Below, piece by piece: positions 1 through 7,455 of a DNA stretch of 49,512 nucleotides (positions within the stretch are counted from its first letter, which is position 1; every line of letters begins with the position of its first letter). The stretch lies in NCBI GenBank assembly GCA_035316325.1, contig DATHJB010000012.1:1-49512 (forward strand), read 5' to 3'. The stretch is from Acidimicrobiales bacterium. GTDB lineage: Bacteria > Actinomycetota > Acidimicrobiia > Acidimicrobiales > VFJN01. The notes under the pieces are model-generated. The model did no database searches, had not been told where the DNA came from, and saw only the letters and a list, made by a program, of their open reading frames with translations. A program made the position numbers and the translations under genes.

Positions 1-2
1 AC

Positions 3-173
3 AAAGGGCCGTGGCGCACGGTCGAAGACGTCGAGCTGGCCACCCTCGGATGGGTCCACTGGCACAACACCGAACGGCTGCACGGCTACCTCGACGACGT
101 GCCACCAACCGAGTTCGAAGCAGCGTTCTACGCTGCCCAACAGACCGACCACACCGTGGTTGGAATCCAATAG
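3..173 (+). CDS. IS3-family transposase OrfB, C-terminal fragment (5' end outside window)
   Basis: About 56 codons are open from the window edge to TAG at 171-173. The peptide contains VHWHNTERLHGYLDDVPP followed by EFEA, the hallmark end of the IS3-family integrase core: the 'W.N..R.H..L...P' tail after the catalytic DDE glutamate, with the usual F/Y-rich end. The N-terminal part with the DDE residues is outside the window, so activity cannot be judged. The stop lies 3 bases before the terminal inverted repeat, the compact arrangement seen in IS6110-type elements. No start codon is given because the gene begins upstream of base 1. Confidence 0.85.
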   Translation, partial: KGPWRTVEDVELATLGWVHWHNTERLHGYLDDVPPTEFEAAFYAAQQTDHTVVGIQ

Positions 174-176
174 CCC

Positions 177-204
177 GAGCCTCCACCAGACCCAGGGCGA
201 TTCA
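177..204 (+). repeat. Right terminal inverted repeat of the IS3-family element
   Basis: This 28-base stretch begins GAGCCTCC and ends GGGCGATTCA. It has the layout I recall for the IS6110 right repeat (GAGTCTCC ... GGGCGGTTCA) and the TCA terminus typical of IS3-family right ends. The left repeat is not in the window, so pairing was not verified. Confidence 0.7.
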
Positions 205-275
205 GACCCCCACCAACCACGACACCAGCTAGATGAGTGATTCCTCCGGTGGGAGTTGTGGCCTCTAGCCCGAAC

Positions 276-1163
276 CTAGATGCGTTCGAGGGTGGTGCCG
301 CCGAACAGGGGCTCGACGCCGTGGGTGGCGACGTCGGCCTGCAGCTCGTCGTCGCGGGGCGGCGTCGGGGGCAGCTGCTCGGCGGCCGCCAGCGTCAGGG
401 CGAGGACGCGGGCGTCGCTGGAGGTGTTGAGGAACACCTGCGGGTTGCCCAGCACCCAGTGGACCGCCCGGGCGACGGCGTCGGGGTCGAGCAGCGGCTC
501 GTACCAGCTGAAGCGGCGGTCGTCGTGGTCGTCACGCCAGCGCCGCCGGGCGACGGCCTTGATGGTCTGCACCGCCACCTGCCGCTCGGCGCACACCGCC
601 AGCAGCTCCTCGACGTCGGCCCGGTAGGCGGCGTCCTGCAGGCCGACGAAGCTGTACGGCAGCAGCACGGAGTCGAACGGTTGACGCTCGAGGCTGCGCA
701 GGTGCATGCGGGCGATGCGGTTGCCGTGTCCCGTCACGCCGACGAAGCGCACGAGGCCCTCGTCCCGTGCCTGCAGGAGGGCCTCCACGGCGCCGCCGGG
801 CCCGTGGGCGACCTCCCACTCGTCGGGCTCGACCAGGTTGTGGAGCTGGATGAGGTCGACCGCGTCGACCCGGAGCCGGGTGAGCGACCGCTCCAGCTCG
901 GCCCGGGCCCCGATGCCCGAGCGCTCGCCGGTCTTGGTGGCGAGGAAGAACCGGGAGCGGTGCTCGGGCATCCAGGCACCGATCCGCAGCTCCGAATCGC
1001 CGTAGCCCGCCGCGGTGTCGATGTGGTTGACGCCGCGCGCCAGCAGCACGTCGAGCAGTTCGTCGGCCCGCTCCTGGCGCATCGACGCCAGCCCCGCCGC
1101 CCCGAAGATCACCCGACTGCTGTCGTGCCCGGTTCGGCCGAACGGCGCCACAGGAAGGCTCAC
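276..1163 (-). CDS. Aldo/keto reductase family oxidoreductase
   Basis: 295 aa, a single (alpha/beta)8 aldo/keto reductase domain. The catalytic tetrad is visible: Asp49 and Tyr54 in HIDTAAGYGDSE, Lys77 in LATKTGER and His108 in LIQLHNLV. Such enzymes reduce aldehydes or ketones with NADPH in the cytoplasm; the substrate cannot be named from sequence. The chosen GTG start at 1161-1163 begins SLPVAPFGRTG, a normal N-terminus (first beta hairpin). A second GTG four codons later is possible. The gene lies 44 bp downstream of the HesB-like gene on the same strand, so co-transcription is plausible. It ends about 70 bp from the IS end. Confidence 0.85.
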   Translation of the reverse strand: MSLPVAPFGRTGHDSSRVIFGAAGLASMRQERADELLDVLLARGVNHIDTAAGYGDSELRIGAWMPEHRSRFFLATKTGERSGIGARAELERSLTRLRVDAVDLIQLHNLVEPDEWEVAHGPGGAVEALLQARDEGLVRFVGVTGHGNRIARMHLRSLERQPFDSVLLPYSFVGLQDAAYRADVEELLAVCAERQVAVQTIKAVARRRWRDDHDDRRFSWYEPLLDPDAVARAVHWVLGNPQVFLNTSSDARVLALTLAAAEQLPPTPPRDDELQADVATHGVEPLFGGTTLERI

Positions 1164-1207
1164 GCCTCCGAACCTACCGGCCGGGGCGTGGCCTCCGCTC
1201 CGCCCGG

Positions 1208-1495
1208 TCAGCTCGGCTGGGTGGCCAGGAGGAACTGCACCTGGCCGTCGGACTCGACCTTGGCGTCGAGCACCATGCCGTCGAGCAGGTCGTCGGCGGT
1301 CGGGTCGAGGAACACGCGGACGCCCTCCTCCTCGACGACGTTGTCCTCCTGCCGGGGAGCGAGCGCCCAGGCCAGCGCCAAGCCGTCGGGACTGTCGGCG
1401 GGGCCGGCGATGCGCAGCCCGGCATCGTCGGGGAGCTCCGGGTGGTCGCTGAGGTTGCGGATCGCCGTGGCGGCGTTGGAAGTGAGAACGAGCAA
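1208..1495 (-). CDS. HesB/IscA-like small protein lacking all cysteines
   Basis: 95 aa, read from a TTG start at 1493-1495 that has a strong Shine-Dalgarno, GGAGGAAG, 4-5 bases upstream; the open frame continues further 5' but without a comparable site. The sequence LTSNAATAIRNL at the N-terminus and GVRVFLDP...LLDGMVLD in the middle match the HesB/IscA (A-type Fe-S carrier) fold. Real A-type carriers hold iron-sulfur through three conserved Cys, the last two in a CGCG motif at the C-terminus. This protein has no cysteine at all and ends VQFLLATQPS, so it probably cannot bind a cluster. I infer a structural or regulatory derivative of the fold. Divergent from the CBS gene across a 337-bp intergenic region. 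Confidence 0.75.
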   Translation of the reverse strand: MLVLTSNAATAIRNLSDHPELPDDAGLRIAGPADSPDGLALAWALAPRQEDNVVEEEGVRVFLDPTADDLLDGMVLDAKVESDGQVQFLLATQPS

Positions 1496-1832
1496 GGAGC
1501 TTCCTCCGGGTCGTGAGTGGCCGGGTCGGGTCTTCCCACCGCGATCCGGGTCAAACACTTCGCCGCCGCCGGGGAGTCCGACGCCCGGCAACCGGGCCCG
1601 GAATGAGAGCGGGTCTCCCGTCACGGCGGAACGACGGGAGACCCGGACTCGATGCGGCCGCGTAGGAACGGCGGGGTGTCCCAGCGTCGCGGCCGCGGTC
1701 GGTCGTCTACCCCCACGAGAACATCCCAATCAGATTCTTCGAAAATCTTTTCGCGATCGTCAGTTTGGGGTGGCCAGGTGGGGGAAGCGGCTGCCTCGAT
1801 GCGGACCGTCGTCGAACGGAGGATCACAACCA
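1496..1832. other. 337-bp divergent intergenic region
   Basis: This region separates the HesB-like gene (minus) from the CBS-domain gene (plus) and should hold both promoters. Visible contents are a perfect 13-bp inverted repeat (1610-1645) and a locally AT-richer stretch at about 1725-1780 that would suit the CBS promoter. I see no convincing -35/-10 pair and no coding potential: open frames here are GC-driven and lack family resemblance. Confidence 0.5.
1610..1645. promoter_or_regulatory. Perfect 13-bp inverted repeat with 10-nt loop
   Basis: CGGGTCTCCCGTC at 1610-1622 is repeated as its exact reverse complement at 1633-1645. In RNA it forms a 13-bp GC-rich hairpin. No T-run follows on either strand, and the repeat sits upstream of both divergent genes, so a classical terminator is unlikely. 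It could be a leader structure of the HesB-like mRNA, a small-RNA hairpin or a protein-binding site. Confidence 0.6.
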
Positions 1833-2219
1833 GTGACCAAGCTCGTGCGCGACGTCATGGCAGTCACCCCCTGGGCGATCGAGGCGACGACCTCCCTCCA
1901 GGATGCTGCCCGGATGATGCGCGTCTGGGATCTGCACGAGGTCTTCGTCGTCGACCAGGGCGTCCTGCGCGGCGTGCTGAGCGACGAGGCGATCGTCGTG
2001 CTCGCGATCGCGTCCGGGCGGTCGCCGTCGAGCGTCCTCGCTGGTGAGTCCTGCAACCCCGACGTGCCGCGCGTCCAGAGCTCCCAGCCCGTGACCGAGG
2101 CGCTCGCCGTCGTGGAGGAGCGCCGGGCGGCCCGGATCCCCGTGGTCGACGGCGACCGGCTCGTCGGCACCATCTCCCTCGGCGACCTCACCCGGACCCG
2201 CATCAGGCCGCGGGGCTGA
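1833..2219 (+). CDS. Tandem CBS-domain protein
   Basis: 128 aa. Two CBS motifs fill the protein. The first (about 1-60) begins LVRDVMAVTPWAIEATTSLQDAA, presented here as LVRDVMAVTP then TSLQDAARMM, and has HEVFVVDQGVLRGVLSDE. The second (about 75-125) has PVTEALAVVEERRAARIPVVDGD and LVGTISLGDL. CBS pairs usually bind adenosine nucleotides and sense energy state or regulate a partner. The GTG start at 1833 was chosen because GGAGGA lies 9 bases upstream and the first CBS motif starts at once. Its last 17 bp overlap the convergent UbiB-type kinase gene. No catalytic domain is attached, so its partner is unknown. Confidence 0.85.
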   Translation: MTKLVRDVMAVTPWAIEATTSLQDAARMMRVWDLHEVFVVDQGVLRGVLSDEAIVVLAIASGRSPSSVLAGESCNPDVPRVQSSQPVTEALAVVEERRAARIPVVDGDRLVGTISLGDLTRTRIRPRG

Positions 2220-3492
2220 GCACGCCCTCGCCGTAGACCCGGGCCTCGTCGAGCAGGTCGAGGTCGGGGGCGAGCAGCTCGACGGTCGACTGCACGGTGG
2301 CGAGGGCCCGGATCGCTCCGAGGACCACCGGTTCGAGCGTCAGGCCGAAGCGGCGCAGGACGTCGCTGAAGGCGGCGAAGAGGGCCAGGTCGGGCGGTGA
2401 TCCCGGCCGCAGGTGCCGGGCGACGAGGCGGTCGAGCGCCGCGGCCAGCTCCCGCCCGTCGGGGGCCGCGCCTGCCCGGGTCCCTGGCCGCGGCTGCGGT
2501 GGCCCGGCGAGGCCCTCGCTCACCGCGGCGGCCATCAGGCGACCGTCGCGTGCGGCGATGCCGACGCACATCAGCCGCAGCCCGGCCTGCTGCGCCGGGG
2601 TCAGCCGGCCGACGGCGCCGCAGTCGAGCAGGGCGATGCGCCCGTCGGCGGTGAGGTGGAGGTTGCCGGGGTGGGGATCGGCGTGGAACACACCGGCGGT
2701 GAAGATCTGCTCGAAGAAGCAGTGCAGGAGGCTGCGGGCGAGGTCACGGCGGTGGTCCGGCGCCAGGCCGGCCGCCCCCGACGACAGCGGTCGCCCCTCG
2801 ATCCACTCCATCACCAGCACCCGGCGGCGGCTCAGCGCCAGGACCGGGGCCGGCACCACGATGCGGTCGTGGCGACCGACGGCGTCGGCGATGGCGCGCA
2901 GGTTGCGGGCCTCGACGCGGAAGTCGAGCTCCTCGGTGACGCTGTCGGCGAAGCCCTGGACGGCCACGGCCAGCCGCTGCTCGGCGGCCCAGCCGGTGTG
3001 CCGCTCGAGCCGGGCCGCCAGGCGGCCGAGGATGTCGAGGTCGCGGGCCACGCGGGCGGCGACGTCGGGGCGCTGCACCTTCACCGCCACCGGGGCACCG
3101 TCGGCCAGCCGGCCGCGGTGGACCTGGGCTACCGAGGCGGCCGCCACGGGGCGGGTGTCGAAGTCGTGCAGCACCTCGGCCGGCGGGCGGCCCAGCTCCT
3201 CGACGAACAGCCGGTGCACCGCGGCGCCCGACACGGGCGGGGCGTCCTGCTGCAGGAACCGGAGCTCGGTGACGACGTCGGAGGGGATCAGGTCGGGGCG
3301 GGTCGACAGGAGCTGCCCGAGCTTCACGTAGATGCCCCCGGCCTGCTCCAGCGCCTGGCGCAGCGACCGGCCCCGGTCGGACTCGTCGGCCCGCCGCCGG
3401 CCCCGCCAGAGCCCGGACCGGGCGACGATCCCGCCCAGCTCGACGTAGCGGGCGAGCCGGTCGGTGCGGGTGTGGAGGGTGTCCCGTCGCAT
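2203..3492 (-). CDS. ABC1/UbiB (AarF)-family atypical protein kinase-like protein
   Basis: 429 aa. Family motifs appear in order: KLGQLLSTRPDLIP (57-70, the KxGQ motif), AAASVAQVH (117-125, the Ala-rich loop replacing the Gly loop), VAVKVQRP (135-142, ATP-site Lys), EELDFRVEARN (187-197), FHADPHPGN (269-277, catalytic loop) and LLDCGAVG (288-295). The family supports quinone biosynthesis or lipid homeostasis; a quinone link is known for UbiB/Coq8 but not shown here. The metal-binding motif is usually DFG or DYG and is DCG here, a conservative oddity. No C-terminal membrane helices like those of E. coli UbiB are obvious. ATG at 3490-3492. Convergent overlap with the CBS gene. Confidence 0.88.
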   Translation of the reverse strand: MRRDTLHTRTDRLARYVELGGIVARSGLWRGRRRADESDRGRSLRQALEQAGGIYVKLGQLLSTRPDLIPSDVVTELRFLQQDAPPVSGAAVHRLFVEELGRPPAEVLHDFDTRPVAAASVAQVHRGRLADGAPVAVKVQRPDVAARVARDLDILGRLAARLERHTGWAAEQRLAVAVQGFADSVTEELDFRVEARNLRAIADAVGRHDRIVVPAPVLALSRRRVLVMEWIEGRPLSSGAAGLAPDHRRDLARSLLHCFFEQIFTAGVFHADPHPGNLHLTADGRIALLDCGAVGRLTPAQQAGLRLMCVGIAARDGRLMAAAVSEGLAGPPQPRPGTRAGAAPDGRELAAALDRLVARHLRPGSPPDLALFAAFSDVLRRFGLTLEPVVLGAIRALATVQSTVELLAPDLDLLDEARVYGEGVLSPAA

Positions 3493-3582
3493 GCCTCGAC
3501 GGTACGGACAACCCGCCGACGGATCGTCGTACGGTCGGCCGATCCTCCCCTACTCCCCCCGCAGTAGGGCGGGTCCTGCGGG

Positions 3583-4005
3583 TCAGGCCTCGACGAGGGC
3601 GCGGAGGTCCTCCATCTGGCCGGCATCGGTACGACGGACGGCGCGGCGGACGACGGGCCCGATGAGCTTCCACCCTCCGTGGGCGTCGACCTCGACGGCG
3701 AGGCGGGCCCGGGTGCTCTCGGGGTCGCCGGTCGGGTCGACCCGGTAGTGGTAGCGGGCGACCACGCCGCCCTGCGTGGACGTCAGCGTGAACGATCGGC
3801 CGGGCTCCACCGCCGTGATCTCGCTCGTGTGGGACTTGCCCCGCGACACGAACGTGAGCGTCGTCCCCACCTCGGTCGGGCCGTCGGCGTGCAGCGACTC
3901 GACGGCCTCCATCCACTCCGGGGCCCGCTCCCAGTCGGTGAGCGCGCCCCAGACGTCGGCGACGGGGCGCTTGATGGTCGTTTCCGTGGCGAAGGCCTGA
4001 CTCAT
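3583..4005 (-). CDS. SRPBCC (START/Bet v1-like) family protein
   Basis: 140 aa from the ATG at 4003-4005; a GTG five codons upstream (4018-4020) is an alternative, and neither has a clear Shine-Dalgarno. The protein is one SRPBCC ligand-binding domain: ATETTIKRPVADVWGALTDWERAPEWM at the N-terminus (here ATETTIKRPVADVWGALTDW), a beta-rich middle and a final amphipathic helix ending MEDLRALVEA. This family includes polyketide cyclases and hydrophobic-ligand carriers, and no catalytic residue can be assigned. It lies 46 bp downstream of the AraC regulator on the same strand, so co-transcription is likely. Confidence 0.75.
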   Translation of the reverse strand: MSQAFATETTIKRPVADVWGALTDWERAPEWMEAVESLHADGPTEVGTTLTFVSRGKSHTSEITAVEPGRSFTLTSTQGGVVARYHYRVDPTGDPESTRARLAVEVDAHGGWKLIGPVVRRAVRRTDAGQMEDLRALVEA

Positions 4006-4051
4006 GCGACGCAGCGTCACCCGGCCGGGCGAGGGGCCGCTTGTACGGAAT

Positions 4052-4897
4052 TCACGTCTCGGGCACGAAGCCCGGGGCCTGCTGGCCGACGTCGAACACG
4101 GCCCGCTGCGCGGCGACGTAGCCGGAGGGCGTCACTCCCGTGTGCCGCTTGAAGTCCCGGATGAAGTGGGACTGGTCGAACCACCCCCACTCCGCCGCCA
4201 GGTCGGTCCAGGTGATCGGGGCGTGGACGTCGACGTCGGCGAGGAGGCGGCGCAGCCGCAGGATCCGCGCCAGAGACCGGGGTGTGAGGCCCACCACCCG
4301 CGTGAACTCCCGGTCGAGGTGGGCGTGGGAGATGCCCATCTCCTCGGCGACGTCCGAGATGCGCCGCCGCGGGTCGCCCTCCAGCGCCGCCACCGCCGCC
4401 GCGCAGCGCTCCCATCCGGGGACGTCGGCCTGCAGCCCCGCCAGGAGCGTGGCTTCCACGGCGTCGAGGCAGGAGAAGGGCGCGATGCCGTCGAGCACCG
4501 CTCCGAGCAGCGCCGTCCGGAGCGGGCCCGCGGCCGGCCACACGCCCGGCAGGTCGACCACCCGGCCCCGCAACGGCGACGGGTCGACGCCGAACAGCGC
4601 CCGGCACCCGAACGGCGTCGTCACGATCCCGACCGCCAGGGTCTCGGCCGTCGGGGCGTTGATCACCGGGCCGTCGTGCGGTCCGGCGAGCCAACCTTCG
4701 GCGGCGACGAACGGCGTGCCGGCGCCGTTGCGGGGCGTCTGCACGATCGGCGACCCGAGCACCACCACCGCCACCGTCGACCCCGTGGGACCGATCCGCT
4801 CCTGCCGGTAGGGGATGTGGCCCCGGGCGAACCACACCGACTCGACGAACGGCTCGAGCGGTGGGTCGGGCCGCCGCGTCTCGAACTCGAACTCCAT
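4052..4897 (-). CDS. AraC-family transcriptional regulator
   Basis: 281 aa from the ATG at 4895-4897, chosen because GAGGAG lies 5 bases upstream; the frame stays open 9 codons further. The N-terminal about 165 residues form a DUF6597-like sensory domain (EPFVESVWFARG...). The C-terminal about 100 residues are a double helix-turn-helix: RRISDVAEEMGISHAHLDREF and WGWFDQSHFIRDFKRHTGVTPSGY (quoted in part), the AraC signature. The gene is divergent from the amidohydrolase at 5014, with a palindrome at 4961-4988 between them. It probably controls itself, the SRPBCC gene and perhaps the amidohydrolase. Confidence 0.85.
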   Translation of the reverse strand: MEFEFETRRPDPPLEPFVESVWFARGHIPYRQERIGPTGSTVAVVVLGSPIVQTPRNGAGTPFVAAEGWLAGPHDGPVINAPTAETLAVGIVTTPFGCRALFGVDPSPLRGRVVDLPGVWPAAGPLRTALLGAVLDGIAPFSCLDAVEATLLAGLQADVPGWERCAAAVAALEGDPRRRISDVAEEMGISHAHLDREFTRVVGLTPRSLARILRLRRLLADVDVHAPITWTDLAAEWGWFDQSHFIRDFKRHTGVTPSGYVAAQRAVFDVGQQAPGFVPET

Positions 4898-4960
4898 GAC
4901 AGCTCCTCGCCCGTCAGCCTGCATCCGGGAGTCGACGGGAGGCCAGCGGGCTCAGTGTTC

Positions 4961-4988
4961 AACAGAATGAACCAGGCTTCATCTTGTT
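4961..4988. promoter_or_regulatory. Operator-like imperfect palindrome between AraC gene and amidohydrolase
   Basis: AACAGAATGAA (4961-4971) and TTCATCTTGTT (4978-4988) are inverted copies with two mismatches around a CCAGGC centre. A nested GTTCA/TGAAC pair lies at 4958-4972. The site is 64 bp upstream of the AraC start and 26 bp upstream of the amidohydrolase start, in the AT-richest part of the gap. It is a candidate regulator site for either divergent gene. Confidence 0.5.
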
Positions 4989-5013
4989 CGCATCGGGATG
5001 TACAGTGACCGGC

Positions 5014-6222
5014 ATGGGCCTCGACGAGCGGGACTTCCCGATGATCGTGAGCGTCGACGACCACGTGGTCGAACCGGCGCACGTGTGGTCGACGTGGCTG
5101 CCCCGGCGGTTCCGCGACCGGGGCCCCCGGGTGGAGCGGCGGGGCATCGGGGCCATGCGCCACGTCGGCGGCGGCGCCTACGAGCAGTCGTTCGACCCCG
5201 ACGGCCCGCAGGCCGACTGCTGGATCTACGAGGACCTCGTCTACATCCACAAGCGCCACGTGGCCGCCGTGGGCTTCGACCGCGACGACATGACGATGGC
5301 GCCGATCACCTACGACGAGATGCGCGACGGCTGCTACGACCCCCGGGCCCGGGTCGCCGACATGGAGCTGAACCACGTCGAGGCGTCGCTGTGCTTCCCC
5401 ACCTTCCCCCGCTTCTGCGGCCAGACCTTCACCGAGGCGAAGGACCGGGAGCTGGGCGAGGCCTGCGTGCACGCCTACAACGACTGGATGGTCGAGGAGT
5501 GGTGCGGCGACTCGGGCGGCCGGCTCGTCCCCCTGACCATCGTGCCGCTGTGGGACGCCGAGCTGGCCGCCGCGGAGGTGCGCCGCAACGCCGCCCGGGG
5601 CGTCCACGCCGTGTGCTTCAGCGAGATCCCCGCGCACCTCGGCCTGCCGTCGATCCACTCGGGGTCCTGGGACCCGTTCTTCGCCGCCTGCGCCGAGACG
5701 GCCACCGTGGTCAACATGCACATCGGCTCGTCGTCGCGCATGCCGGCCACGTCGGGCGACGCCCCCACGGGGGTGGCCGCCACGCTGAGCTTCAACAACG
5801 CCATGGCGTCGATGAGCGACTGGCTGTTCTCCGGCAAGCTCGTGCAGTTCCCCGACCTGCGCCTGGCCTACAGCGAGGGCCAGATCGGCTGGATCCCCTA
5901 CATCCTCGAGCGGGCCGACACGGTGTGGGAGGAGCACCGGGCGTGGGCCGGCACGAAGGAGCTCGTGCCCGAGCCGCCCAGCACCTACTACTACCGCCAG
6001 GTGTTCGGCTGCTTCTTCAGCGACCAGCACGGCATCGACAGCATCGACAAGGTCGGCGTCGACAACACCACCTTCGAGACCGACTACCCCCACACCGACT
6101 CCACGTGGCCCCACACGAAGAAGATCGCCATGGAGATGACCGCCGGCCTCGACCCCGACGTCATCCGCAAGATCATGCGGGGCAACGCCATCCGCATGCT
6201 CTCCCTCGACCTCGCCCCGTGA
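5014..6222 (+). CDS. Amidohydrolase_2 (ACMSD-like) family metal-dependent hydrolase/decarboxylase
   Basis: 402 aa from the ATG at 5014 (MGLDERDFPM); the frame extends 10 codons upstream without a better site. The first metal-site motif is VDDHVVEP near residue 15, and the C-terminal motif is ETDYPHTDSTWP, with the Asp/His expected of the TIM-barrel amidohydrolase_2 family. In that family, members hydrolyse C-N bonds or decarboxylate aromatic and vinylogous acids (ACMSD, 2,6-dihydroxybenzoate decarboxylase types). Related copies are common beside CoA-dependent degradation genes in actinobacteria. It is followed after 36 bp by the P450, but the palindrome between them suggests the P450 has its own promoter. 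Confidence 0.85.
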   Translation: MGLDERDFPMIVSVDDHVVEPAHVWSTWLPRRFRDRGPRVERRGIGAMRHVGGGAYEQSFDPDGPQADCWIYEDLVYIHKRHVAAVGFDRDDMTMAPITYDEMRDGCYDPRARVADMELNHVEASLCFPTFPRFCGQTFTEAKDRELGEACVHAYNDWMVEEWCGDSGGRLVPLTIVPLWDAELAAAEVRRNAARGVHAVCFSEIPAHLGLPSIHSGSWDPFFAACAETATVVNMHIGSSSRMPATSGDAPTGVAATLSFNNAMASMSDWLFSGKLVQFPDLRLAYSEGQIGWIPYILERADTVWEEHRAWAGTKELVPEPPSTYYYRQVFGCFFSDQHGIDSIDKVGVDNTTFETDYPHTDSTWPHTKKIAMEMTAGLDPDVIRKIMRGNAIRMLSLDLAP

Positions 6223-6239
6223 CCCCTCGCCACCACTGT

Positions 6240-6257
6240 CCATAGTGGTTACTATGG
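6240..6257. promoter_or_regulatory. Operator Op1, 18-bp palindrome before the P450
   Basis: CCATAGTGGTTACTATGG: perfect 7-bp arms around GGTT. It is the best copy of a motif found in four promoter regions of this window. TACTAT (6250-6255) inside the right arm resembles a -10 box placed 7 bases before GTG 6262. Transcript and translation start may therefore coincide (leaderless), with the repressor covering the -10. Confidence 0.75.
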
Positions 6258-6258
6258 T

Positions 6259-7455
6259 GTGGTGAGCCCTCTCCTCTACGACCCGTCGTCCTACGCCCTG
6301 CACGACGACCCGTTCCCGACCTACCGGCGACTGCAGGCCGAGGCGCCGCTCTTCCGCAACGAGGAGCTCGGGTTCTGGGCGCTCACCCGCTTCGACGACG
6401 TGATCGGCGGCCTGGGTGACCCCGCCACCTACAGCTCCGCCCAGGGCACGCTCGTCGAGCACATCCAGAGCACCGACCCGCCGCCGGACATGATGATCTT
6501 CGCCGACCCGCCCCACCACGACGTGCTGCGCAAGCTGGTCAGCCGGGCGTTCACCCCGCGGCGGATCGCCGACATGGAGGCCAAGGTCCGCACGATGTGC
6601 GACGACTGGCTCGACCCCCTCGTGGAGGCCCGGGGCGGCGAGGTGGTGGCCGACCTGGCCGGCCTGCTGCCGATGGCCGTGATCGGCGCCCTGCTCGGCG
6701 CGCCGCCCGAGGACAACGCCCGCCTCAAGGCGCTGTCGGACCGGCTGCTGCACCGGGAGGACGGGTCGGTGGCAAGGCCCGAGGACGCGGCTGTGGCGGG
6801 CGCCGAGCTGTGGATGTACTTCAGCGAGCTGGTCGCCGCCCGGCGGGCCGCCCCTGGCGACGACATGATGACCGCCCTCGTCGAGGCCGAGATCCCCGAC
6901 GACGCCGCCGACGGCGCGCCCCGGCGCCTCACCGAGGACGAGATCGTGTACTTCTGCCTACTGCTGGGGGTGGCGGGCAACGAGACGACGGCCAAGATGA
7001 TCGCCACCGGCACCGTGGTGCTGGCCGAGTTCCCGGACGAGCGGGCGCGGCTGGCCGCCGACCCCGGGCTCTGGCCCGGCGCGGTGGAGGAGCTGCTGCG
7101 GTTCGACCCGCCGTCGCACTACCAGGGCCGCGTCACCACCCGGCCGGTGGTGTGGCACGGACACGAGGTCGCCGAGGGCGAGATCGTCCTGCTGGTCAAC
7201 GGCGCGGCCAACCGCGATCCGGCGGCCTTCGACGAACCGGGCCGCTTCGTCGCCGACCGGCGCATCGAGCGGCACCTGGCCTTCGGGCACGGCGTCCACT
7301 ACTGCCTGGGCGCCGCGCTGGCTCGGCTGGAGACCCGGGTCGCCCTGGAGGAGCTGGTGCGCCGCTTCCCCGACTACGAGGTCGACCGCGGCGGGATCGA
7401 GCGGTTCCACTCGACCAACATCCGCGGCCTGTCACGCGTGCCGTTCGCCGCCTGA
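6259..7455 (+). CDS. Cytochrome P450
   Basis: 398 aa, the normal length for a soluble bacterial class I P450. Motifs: I-helix oxygen-binding AGNETT (239-244), K-helix ExxR as E278-L-L-R281, and heme loop FGHGVHYCLG (342-351) with the heme-ligating Cys349. It would hydroxylate a hydrophobic substrate using electrons from a ferredoxin or similar protein; no ferredoxin or reductase gene adjoins it. Start is GTG 6259 or GTG 6262: LLYDPSSYALHDDPFPTYRRL is the usual N-terminus, so there is no room for a later start. Operator Op1 ends 1 base before the start. The 3' end overlaps the convergent SDR gene by 24 bp. Confidence 0.93.
   Translation: MVSPLLYDPSSYALHDDPFPTYRRLQAEAPLFRNEELGFWALTRFDDVIGGLGDPATYSSAQGTLVEHIQSTDPPPDMMIFADPPHHDVLRKLVSRAFTPRRIADMEAKVRTMCDDWLDPLVEARGGEVVADLAGLLPMAVIGALLGAPPEDNARLKALSDRLLHREDGSVARPEDAAVAGAELWMYFSELVAARRAAPGDDMMTALVEAEIPDDAADGAPRRLTEDEIVYFCLLLGVAGNETTAKMIATGTVVLAEFPDERARLAADPGLWPGAVEELLRFDPPSHYQGRVTTRPVVWHGHEVAEGEIVLLVNGAANRDPAAFDEPGRFVADRRIERHLAFGHGVHYCLGAALARLETRVALEELVRRFPDYEVDRGGIERFHSTNIRGLSRVPFAA

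Larger units (their letters stand above)
1..204 (+). mobile_element. Right end of an IS3-family (IS6110-like) insertion sequence
   Basis: The window opens inside an IS3-family element, and only its 3' end is visible: the last part of the transposase and the right terminal inverted repeat at 177-204. The repeat ends in GGGCGATTCA, close to the GGGCGGTTCA end I recall for IS6110/IS987. The length upstream of the window and whether the whole element is intact cannot be judged. The three bases after the end (GAC, 205-207) could be one copy of a 3-bp target duplication; the other copy would lie outside the window. Confidence 0.8.

Noticed and set aside
237-2219. 660-codon open frame on the plus strand
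   Set aside because: Only its 3' end (1833-2219, CBS protein) is real. The rest is antisense to the aldo/keto reductase and HesB-like genes and has no family resemblance.
4663-6753. 696-codon open frame on the minus strand
   Set aside because: His/Gly/Val/Arg-rich composition typical of the antisense of high-GC genes; it lies opposite the amidohydrolase with its clear motifs.
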